A DNA stretch of 5,387 nt from an uncultured Blautia sp. (lineage in GTDB: Bacteria > Bacillota > Clostridia > Lachnospirales > Lachnospiraceae): positions 1 through 5,387 of the forward strand of contig UQJE01000118.1 in assembly GCA_900541345.1 (NCBI GenBank), written 5' to 3'. The notes beneath the pieces are model-generated. The model was not told the origin of the DNA and ran no database searches. It saw nothing but the letters and a program-made list of their open reading frames with translations. A program made the position numbers and the translations under genes. Below are positions 1-5,387 of this stretch, piece after piece (positions within the stretch are counted from its first letter, which is position 1; each line of letters starts with the position of its first letter).

Positions 1-1
1 C

Positions 2-2590
2 GGAGTTGCTTATCGTGTACTCCAGATTTTAAAAGAAAACAAAGATTCCCTCTCCAATACCTTTCATATTCTTCTTGATGAAAACGGAAACTATGTTTTT
101 GATGTTGATGAAGGCTTTACCTTAAACCGCTTCCGTGCAGATATTTATGGTCACCCCCTCATCGATGATCTGAAAAAAGAGGAGAAAAATGCCACAGCAG
201 ATGAAATGGTAGCCTATCTCAGCGGAGAAAAAGGTTTTTCTATTGTACTGGAAGGAAAAAATGCTTACACAGAGGAAGAACTTTCCTCCCACGGACTTCC
301 AAAGAGTCTTTCAAAACAGGAAATTCTTCAAATTGCCATTATCCGCTATCAGCTAAATACAAACAGCTTTAAAAAATATATGCCGGTTACCATCGCCACA
401 AATGTCAGCGAAGAATCGGTAGCTGCCATTATGGAAAATCAGAATCTTCTTCAGGGAATTGATGTTGTGGAGGATTCCATTCGTCAGTATGTGGAAGATG
501 AAAGCATGGCACCAATCCTTGGCTATACAGGAAAAGCATCTTCTGAAGAGCTGGAAAATCTTCGTGAGGAAAATCCGGATTATTCCAATGATGCCATTAT
601 CGGAAAAGCAGGTATTGAACAGTATATGGAAACGACTCTCCAGGGAACAGACGGCGAAGAAACAGTTTACGTAGACAATCTTGGAAAAGTTTTAAAAATC
701 GATGAGAACACTCGTATAGAACCAGTTTCCGGTCAGGACGTACAGCTTACTATCGATGCAGAATGGCAGAGAGGAATTTATCAGATTTTAAAACAGAGAG
801 TAGCAGGAATTCTTCTCTCCAAAATCGAAGCAGTAAAAACATTTGATTATGAAGGTGTGGCAAATGCCAGTCAGATTATTGTTCCGATTTACGATGTGTA
901 CAACGCTCTTGTGTCGAACAGTGTCATCAATATAGAAAAATTTGACGACGAAGACGCTTCTGAAACAGAAAAAAATTTATATGCCAAATTTCAACAAAAG
1001 CAGCAACAGGTTTTTGATACAATAAAGAACAGGCTCACAGGAGAAAATCCACCTGCCTATAAGGAGGAAGATGAGCAGATGCAGGAATATCTTACATATA
1101 TCTGCAACACTCTTCTTCGTGATACCTTAAATGTGATTTCCAAAGATGCTGTCGATACTTCAGATGAAACATATAAAGCATGGACAAAAGACGAAAGCAT
1201 AAGCCTCAAAGAGTACCTGACATATGCTGCCAGCCAGAACTGGATTGATATTTCCAAGATTTCCCCAGAGGGAGATTATCTGGATTCTTCAGAGGTTTAT
1301 CAGTCTCTTACCGATTATATTATAGACTATTTGAAAACCGACCTGCAATTTTCGAAGCTCCTTTATAAATATATGCTTCATGAAGATACGATTTCCGGAC
1401 AGGAATTATGTCTTGTTCTCTATGAGCAGGGTGTTCTCTCAAAAGAAGATGATGCTTATGAAGGTCTTGCTTCCGGTGCCACAAGTGCCTACGATTTTAT
1501 GATAAATAAAATATGGAAGCTGGAAATCGAACCGGCTCAGCTTGCCCTGATGCCATGTTCTGCCTCTGCTGTGATTACAGATGTAAATACCGGAGAAGTG
1601 CTTGCCTGTGTATCTTATCCTGGATATGACAATAACCGTCTTGCCAATAATATGGATACCGAGTATTATACCAGCCTTTCTCTTGACCAATCCAGCCCGT
1701 TTTTTAATAAGGCTACACAGCAGACAACCGCTCCCGGTTCTACTTTAAAGCCTCTTTCTACCATTGCCGGTATGATGGAGGGAGTTATTGATGATGGTAC
1801 CTATATTGAGTGTACCGGAAAATTTGATCTTGTAGAACCTCCAATTAACTGTTGGAATCTTTACGGTCATGGAGCACTTGATATTCGTACTGCCATTGAG
1901 GAGTCCTGTAATACGTATTTCAATATGGTCGGCTATATGCTGGGGCAGAAAGACGACGGGCAGTTTTCAGAAACGCAGAGCCTTTCCGCACTTCAGAAAT
2001 ACGCTACTCTTATAGGTCTTGACAAAAAAACGGGAATTGAGCTCACAGAGGCAACACCTCATGTATCGGATCAATTTGCAGTACCTTCCTATATCGGACA
2101 GGGTACACATCTTTATACAACAAGCGAACTTGCAAGGTATGCTTCTGTACTTGCAAATTCCGGTACTGTATACAAACAGACACTTCTTGATCAGGTTAAA
2201 GATTCAAAGGGAGAAGTTATTCAGGAATATGAGCCTCAGGTAGAAAATATCCTTGATGTTCCGCAGAATGTATGGAATGATATTCACGACGGAATGTACC
2301 GTGTAGTACAGACACATGAGCAATTTAACGGGCTTGGCATAGAAGTTGCCGGAAAAACCGGTACAGCGGAAATTGACATTTACCATCCTAACCACGGTCT
2401 GTTTGTAGGTTACGCTCCGGCGTCTGAGCCGAAATATGCCATTGCAGTAAGAATCGCAAACGGATACTCTTCAGGTAATGCCTGTCTTGCTGCCAATGAT
2501 ATATTTAAATACATTTTTAAATTAGCAGATGAAGAAACCATTCTTACAGGTATTGCGTCCAGCGATACAAGTAACACATCGAATGACTAA
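2..2590 (+). CDS. mrdA: Penicillin-binding protein 2 (class B transpeptidase), 5' partial
   Basis: The reading frame is open from base 2 to the TAA at 2588-2590 (862 residues visible). The in-frame ATG at 206 is internal, because family-like sequence continues upstream of it; the membrane anchor and true start lie outside the window. The protein cross-links peptidoglycan on the outer face of the membrane and is the expected partner of RodA. The non-catalytic pedestal domain shows a GYTGK segment and then IGKAGIEQ at about residues 200-207. The transpeptidase domain carries all three catalytic motifs: STLK (nucleophile Ser580, Lys583; 1739-1750), SCN (residues 635-637; 1904-1912) and KTGT (from residue 785; 2354-2365). 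About 248 residues are inserted between the pedestal and the transpeptidase core, which makes it far longer than the E. coli PBP2 of about 630 residues. It ends in a short tail rich in Ser, Thr, Asn and Asp. The class B PBP call is very secure; the elongation (PBP2) rather than division role is inferred from the rodA and minDE neighbours. Confidence 0.95.
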   Translation, partial: GVAYRVLQILKENKDSLSNTFHILLDENGNYVFDVDEGFTLNRFRADIYGHPLIDDLKKEEKNATADEMVAYLSGEKGFSIVLEGKNAYTEEELSSHGLPKSLSKQEILQIAIIRYQLNTNSFKKYMPVTIATNVSEESVAAIMENQNLLQGIDVVEDSIRQYVEDESMAPILGYTGKASSEELENLREENPDYSNDAIIGKAGIEQYMETTLQGTDGEETVYVDNLGKVLKIDENTRIEPVSGQDVQLTIDAEWQRGIYQILKQRVAGILLSKIEAVKTFDYEGVANASQIIVPIYDVYNALVSNSVINIEKFDDEDASETEKNLYAKFQQKQQQVFDTIKNRLTGENPPAYKEEDEQMQEYLTYICNTLLRDTLNVISKDAVDTSDETYKAWTKDESISLKEYLTYAASQNWIDISKISPEGDYLDSSEVYQSLTDYIIDYLKTDLQFSKLLYKYMLHEDTISGQELCLVLYEQGVLSKEDDAYEGLASGATSAYDFMINKIWKLEIEPAQLALMPCSASAVITDVNTGEVLACVSYPGYDNNRLANNMDTEYYTSLSLDQSSPFFNKATQQTTAPGSTLKPLSTIAGMMEGVIDDGTYIECTGKFDLVEPPINCWNLYGHGALDIRTAIEESCNTYFNMVGYMLGQKDDGQFSETQSLSALQKYATLIGLDKKTGIELTEATPHVSDQFAVPSYIGQGTHLYTTSELARYASVLANSGTVYKQTLLDQVKDSKGEVIQEYEPQVENILDVPQNVWNDIHDGMYRVVQTHEQFNGLGIEVAGKTGTAEIDIYHPNHGLFVGYAPASEPKYAIAVRIANGYSSGNACLAANDIFKYIFKLADEETILTGIASSDTSNTSND
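806..1549 (+). other. Large insertion domain within PBP2
   Basis: In ordinary class B PBPs, the strand containing LTID and the helix after it lead almost directly into the strand carrying a D-x-x-T-G-E-V/I-L-A motif. Here LTID lies near visible residues 249-252 and ITDVNTGEVLA near 525-535, with about 248 residues between them that have no counterpart in E. coli PBP2. The segment looks soluble and mostly helical. It is rich in Glu, Asp, Gln, Lys and Tyr, has no hydrophobic stretch long enough to span a membrane, and contains a Gln-rich KFQQKQQQVF helix. The frame is uninterrupted and the base composition matches the flanks, so it is not an insertion element. I recall similar insertions in Lachnospiraceae PBP2 proteins. 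Boundaries are good to about 10 residues; the function is unknown to me. Confidence 0.7.
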
Positions 2591-2630
2591 ACTGCATGAG
2601 AGAATACCAGAATTGTGGAACATATTTTTT

Positions 2631-2636
2631 AGGAGG
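2631..2636 (+). promoter_or_regulatory. Ribosome binding site of minD
   Basis: A perfect AGGAGG lies 10 bases upstream of the ATG at 2647, within the 56-bp gap after the PBP2 stop. It fixes the minD start and suggests efficient initiation independent of PBP2 translation. The rest of the gap holds no clear promoter or terminator. Confidence 0.85.
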
Positions 2637-2646
2637 AACATAGAAC

Positions 2647-3435
2647 ATGAGTGAGGTCATTGTCATTACTTCCGGAAAAGGCGGTGTGGGAAAAACCACA
2701 ACCGTTGCCAATATCGGAACAGGACTTGCCATGATGGGAAAGAAAGTTGCAGTGGTGGATACGGATATAGGACTTCGAAATCTTGATGTTGTGCTGGGAT
2801 TGGAGAACAGAATTGTTTATAATCTTGTAGATGTAATAAACGGTACCTGCCGTCTCCGCCAGGCTCTTATCAAAGACCGCCGCCACCAGGAACTTTACCT
2901 TTTGCCTTCCGCTCAGACAAAGGATAAAACAGCTGTATCACCGGAGCAGATGATAAAGCTTGTAGACGATTTAAGAGAAGAATTTGATTATATTCTTCTC
3001 GACTGTCCCGCAGGTATTGAGCAGGGATTTAAAAATGCCATTGCAGGAGCAGATAAAGCCCTTGTTGTCACAACCCCGGAAGTTTCGGCAATCCGTGATG
3101 CAGACCGAATCATTGGGCTTCTGGAAGCCCATGAACTTCATGATATTCATTTAATCATCAATCGCCTTCGTCCGGATATGATTGCAAGAGGAGATATGAT
3201 GTCTGTTGAAGATGTAATTGAAATTCTTGCAGTAGACCTAATCGGAACGATTCTTGACGATGAACAGATTGTCATTGCCACCAATCAGGGAGAACCGCTT
3301 TCCGGAAAAAATTCCCAGGCAGAGGAGGAATACCATAACATCTGCCGCCGTCTTATGGGAGAGGAGATTCCTTTTATTCCTGTCTCACGAAAAAGGGGAT
3401 TTTTTAAAAGACTGGGAAGCATTTTTAAGAAATAA
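2647..3435 (+). CDS. minD: Septum site-determining ATPase MinD
   Basis: A 262-residue ParA/MinD-family ATPase of normal length. In this family the ATP-bound dimer binds the membrane, recruits the division inhibitor MinC, and is released when MinE stimulates hydrolysis. The deviant Walker A motif GKGGVGKTT spans residues 10-18, with signature Lys11 and P-loop Lys16. The switch I region VDTDIGLRNLD follows at about residues 37-47, and Walker B is YILLDCPAGIE at about 115-125. The C-terminus (about residues 248-262, RKRGFFKRLGSIFKK) is a basic amphipathic helix matching the MinD membrane-targeting sequence, so the protein is intact to its end. It is followed 12 bp later by minE, which separates it from ParA, Soj or FlhG paralogues. 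No minC adjoins it in this window. Confidence 0.97.
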   Translation: MSEVIVITSGKGGVGKTTTVANIGTGLAMMGKKVAVVDTDIGLRNLDVVLGLENRIVYNLVDVINGTCRLRQALIKDRRHQELYLLPSAQTKDKTAVSPEQMIKLVDDLREEFDYILLDCPAGIEQGFKNAIAGADKALVVTTPEVSAIRDADRIIGLLEAHELHDIHLIINRLRPDMIARGDMMSVEDVIEILAVDLIGTILDDEQIVIATNQGEPLSGKNSQAEEEYHNICRRLMGEEIPFIPVSRKRGFFKRLGSIFKK

Positions 3436-3447
3436 TGGGAGGATATT

Positions 3448-3693
3448 ATGCGAAAGGCTTTTTTCCAGGGAAAAAGCAGCTCGGCAGGGTACGCAAGAGA
3501 CAGAATGAAGCTGCTTCTTATCTCGGAACGGATTGACTGTTCTCCGCAAATGATGAAAATGCTTCGAAAAGATATTATTCACAGCGTAAAAAAATACATT
3601 ACCATTGATGAAGAACAGGTAATGCTGCAAATTTCACAGGAACCACCTGTTTTATATGCTTCCATTCCTGTTCAAAAGAAAAAGGACAGATAA
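3448..3693 (+). CDS. minE: Cell division topological specificity factor MinE
   Basis: An 81-residue protein, close to the usual MinE length of 80-90. In the family it binds membrane-bound MinD, triggers ATP hydrolysis and confines the MinCD inhibitor to the poles. The N-terminal MRKAFF resembles the short amphipathic membrane-binding segment of MinE. The MinD-contact segment ARDRMKLLLISER (residues 16-28) aligns by eye with AKERLQIIVAER of E. coli MinE. The C-terminal topological-specificity domain contains LRKDIIHSVKKYITID at about residues 39-54. A GGGAGG site at 3437-3442 sits 5 bases before the ATG and just after the minD stop, supporting this start. The position directly after minD is the classic order. 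A longer open frame at 3254-3508 on the same strand overlaps this region but has no family resemblance. Confidence 0.95.
   Translation: MRKAFFQGKSSSAGYARDRMKLLLISERIDCSPQMMKMLRKDIIHSVKKYITIDEEQVMLQISQEPPVLYASIPVQKKKDR
3681..3686 (+). promoter_or_regulatory. Ribosome binding site of rodA, inside minE
   Basis: AAAGGA lies 10 bases before the rodA ATG at 3697 and is embedded in the last codons of minE. With only 3 bp between the minE stop and the rodA start, translation of the two genes is probably coupled (inference). Confidence 0.65.
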
Positions 3694-3696
3694 TAT

Positions 3697-4857
3697 ATGA
3701 TTAAACAGTATAAACTGCGTTTTTACAATTTCAGACTGGTGCTCTTTCTTCTTCTTGTCAGCGGAATAGGGGTAGAGCTTGTTGGTACAGCAAGACAGGA
3801 CCTTCAGACAAAACAGCTTGCAGGTGTGATCTTAGGAGTTGCTGTCATGTTGATACTTTCCCTCATTGATTATTCCTGGATTTTGAATTTTCAATGGATT
3901 ATGTACGTCTTTAATATTGTCATGCTTCTCGGTGTGCGTCTTTTTGGTGACAGTGCCAACGGAGCTGCAAGATGGATTGACCTTGGCTTTATCCGATTCC
4001 AGCCTACAGAATTGACAAAAATTATTATTATTTTATTTTTTGCCAAATTCTTTATGGACCATGAAGATGATTTAAATACGCTGAAAACTCTGGTGCAGGC
4101 TGCTGTTCTTCTTATTATTCCTTTGGCCCTTGTGTACAGCCAGCCAGATATGAAAAATACAATCACCATTGCGGTTATGTTCTGTATCCTTATCTATATT
4201 GCAGGATTGAGCTATAAAATCATAGGAGGAGCAATCTTGATTGCGATTCCTCTTTTGATCATTTTTCTTTCCATTGTTGTACAGCCGGATCAGAATCTGA
4301 TAAAAGATTATCAGAGAGATCGTATTATGTCGTTTTTGTATCCCGAAAATGAAGAATACAGCGATGATGTTGAACAGCAGAACAATTCAAAAACAGCTAT
4401 CGCTTCCGGTGAACTGATTGGAAAACGCCTTTCAAAAGAAGAGGACACAGCCTCTGTAAATGAAGGAAACTTCGTTGCGGAAAATCAGACAGATTTTATT
4501 TTTGCAGTGGCAGGAGAGGAATACGGATTTCTTGGCTGCTCCGCCATTGTCATTCTTCTTTTTCTGATTGCAGCGGAATGTGTTCGGATGAGCTTAAGAG
4601 CAAAGGATCAGGCAGGAAAGATCATATGCTGCGGAGTTGGAACAATTGTTGCGCTGCAGGCATTTTTGAATATTTCTGTTGCAACCGGAATTGCTCCAAA
4701 TACAGGAACACCACTTCCTTTTGTAAGCTATGGGCTGACTTCTCTTGTCAGTATGTTTATCGGAATGGGATTTGTTTTAAATGTAGGTCTTCAGGGCAGA
4801 GCTTATAAAAAAGACATTGAGAAAAAAGATTTTTATCAGAAAGAGGAATACTTATGA
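3697..4857 (+). CDS. rodA: Peptidoglycan glycosyltransferase RodA (SEDS family)
   Basis: A 386-residue polytopic membrane protein of the RodA/FtsW/SpoVE family, which polymerises lipid II into glycan strands. I count ten likely membrane segments, near residues 14-28, 40-58, 64-82, 105-120, 131-148, 154-171, 175-195, 275-295, 307-328 and 342-364, as expected for SEDS proteins. Family motifs include GAARWIDLGFIRFQPTE (about 89-105), SQPD (148-151), YQRDRIMSFLYPE (about 205-217), the catalytic-loop motif TDFIFAVAGEEYGFLG (265-280), and PNTGTPLPFVSYG (about 334-346). Asp266 matches the essential aspartate of this family. The loop between segments 7 and 8 is long and acidic. RodA rather than FtsW or SpoVE is inferred from the PBP2 gene in the same operon. 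The start is supported by a ribosome binding site at 3681-3686. Confidence 0.92.
   Translation: MIKQYKLRFYNFRLVLFLLLVSGIGVELVGTARQDLQTKQLAGVILGVAVMLILSLIDYSWILNFQWIMYVFNIVMLLGVRLFGDSANGAARWIDLGFIRFQPTELTKIIIILFFAKFFMDHEDDLNTLKTLVQAAVLLIIPLALVYSQPDMKNTITIAVMFCILIYIAGLSYKIIGGAILIAIPLLIIFLSIVVQPDQNLIKDYQRDRIMSFLYPENEEYSDDVEQQNNSKTAIASGELIGKRLSKEEDTASVNEGNFVAENQTDFIFAVAGEEYGFLGCSAIVILLFLIAAECVRMSLRAKDQAGKIICCGVGTIVALQAFLNISVATGIAPNTGTPLPFVSYGLTSLVSMFIGMGFVLNVGLQGRAYKKDIEKKDFYQKEEYL
4842..4847 (+). promoter_or_regulatory. Ribosome binding site of the carboxypeptidase gene, inside rodA
   Basis: AGAGGA lies 6 bases before the ATG at 4854 and is embedded in the 3' end of rodA. That ATG overlaps the rodA TGA as ATGA (4854-4857), a typical junction for coupled translation. 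It decides the start of the downstream gene. Confidence 0.75.
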
Positions 4858-5387
4858 CAGCTAGAGAAAGAGAGATTGAAAGAACTAAAAGAAAACCGTC
4901 TTCACGTGCTGTTTCCAGAGCCAGAATGCGTCGTATGCGCCGACGCAGGATTCGAAATACTATACTCTTACTTCTCATTCTTGTGACATTTGGCTGCGGA
5001 GGAGGGTATCTGGTCTATAAACTACAGGGAGGAAGTTTTTCCAGTCCCTTTCAGGAGTTTGATGCCTCCAGAGAGTTTGAAAATACTCTTGTGTCAAAGG
5101 AATCTCAGAAAGCTCCTGCTTTTGCAGCGGAGCTCTGTGTAGTGGAGGGCGATGTTCCCCTGGAAACAGTAAGTCTTCAGGATGAACAAAAAGGGCTTCT
5201 TCTGAATCTGGACAGTAAGGAAACCATGTATGCAAAAGGGGCATATGAAAGAGTATATCCTGCCAGTATTACAAAAATAATGACTGCGATTCTGGCATTT
5301 CAGTACGGCAATATGGAAGATGTAGTGACAATCAGTCAGGAAAATGTAACACTTGAAGAAGGTTCTCAAGTATGTGGATTCTGGGCA
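4854..5387 (+). CDS. Membrane-anchored D-alanyl-D-alanine carboxypeptidase (peptidase S11), 3' partial
   Basis: The frame is open from ATG 4854 to the window edge (178 residues visible). Residues 1-35 form a very basic cytoplasmic tail with 16 Arg/Lys in the first 34 positions, ending in RMRRMRRRRIRN. A hydrophobic segment follows at about residues 36-55, giving a type II (N-in) membrane anchor. After a poorly conserved linker comes the start of the catalytic domain: LLNLDSKETMYAKGAYERVY, then the nucleophile motif SITK (Ser138, Lys141; 5265-5276) followed by IMTAILAF. This is the pattern of low-molecular-weight PBPs such as DacA and DacF, which remove the terminal D-Ala of stem peptides outside the membrane. 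The SxN and KTG motifs should lie beyond the edge and cannot be checked. Cys48 in TFGC is a poor lipobox. The start is supported by the ATGA overlap with rodA and its ribosome binding site. Confidence 0.87.
   Translation, partial: MTAREREIERTKRKPSSRAVSRARMRRMRRRRIRNTILLLLILVTFGCGGGYLVYKLQGGSFSSPFQEFDASREFENTLVSKESQKAPAFAAELCVVEGDVPLETVSLQDEQKGLLLNLDSKETMYAKGAYERVYPASITKIMTAILAFQYGNMEDVVTISQENVTLEEGSQVCGFWA

Noticed and set aside
1439..1690. Reverse-strand open frame of 83 codons inside PBP2
   Set aside because: It is antisense to well-conserved PBP2 coding sequence, has no recognisable family features, and fits a chance frame.
2373..2378. TTGACA near the 3' end of PBP2 as a possible minD promoter
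   Set aside because: There is no -10-like sequence at 16-18 bp spacing, and the motif lies in conserved transpeptidase coding sequence just after KTGT.
2607..2630. Possible terminator: CCAGAATTGTGG followed by a run of six T
   Set aside because: The stem would have only about three pairs (CCA/TGG) with an AT-rich centre, and the T run lies several bases away. The T run abuts the minD ribosome binding site, so read-through is more likely.
3254..3508. Forward open frame of 84 codons spanning the minD-minE junction
   Set aside because: It overlaps both real genes in another frame and shows no family resemblance, while MinD and MinE are intact.
4012..4039. TTGACA with a TATTTT 16 bp downstream, resembling a sigma-A promoter inside rodA
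   Set aside because: The -10 match is weak (4 of 6), and the AT richness is explained by codons for Ile, Leu and Phe in a membrane segment.
4986..5000. Lipobox-like TFGC making the carboxypeptidase a lipoprotein
   Set aside because: Phe at -2 fits poorly, and the Cys sits inside the hydrophobic segment, which continues as GGGYLVY. A type II anchor fits better.
4975..5369. Two overlapping reverse-strand open frames opposite the carboxypeptidase
   Set aside because: The forward frame carries the S11 SITK motif and a membrane anchor; the reverse translations resemble no known protein.

Overview
The window is a compact, all-forward-strand run of cell-envelope and cell-shape genes. It most likely comes from a low-GC Gram-positive of the class Clostridia, probably Lachnospiraceae. 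That placement is inference. It rests on the AT-rich coding sequence, the strong AGGAGG-type ribosome binding sites, a class B penicillin-binding protein 2 with a large insertion of a kind I recall from Lachnospiraceae homologues, and a MinD/MinE pair set next to RodA. No rRNA, marker gene or database search supports it further.

Layout. Bases 2-2590 hold a penicillin-binding protein 2 (PBP2) whose N-terminal part lies upstream of the window. A 56-bp gap with an AGGAGG site leads to minD (2647-3435). minE follows after 12 bp (3448-3693), then rodA after 3 bp (3697-4857). A D-alanyl-D-alanine carboxypeptidase of the S11 family overlaps the end of rodA by an ATGA junction (4854 onward) and runs off the right edge. 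I see no internal terminator or convincing promoter, so the five genes look like one transcription unit whose promoter lies upstream. No non-coding stretch exceeds 60 bp.

How the genes fit together. RodA (a SEDS glycosyltransferase) and PBP2 (a transpeptidase) are the known polymerase-crosslinker pair of the elongation machinery. MinD and MinE are the ATPase and its activator that place the division site, and the carboxypeptidase trims peptidoglycan stem peptides. The operon therefore joins side-wall synthesis, division-site selection and wall maturation.

I found no mobile element, CRISPR array, RNA gene or clearly new system. The points most worth a second look are the roughly 248-residue insertion in PBP2, the absence of minC beside minDE, and the very arginine-rich cytoplasmic tail of the carboxypeptidase.
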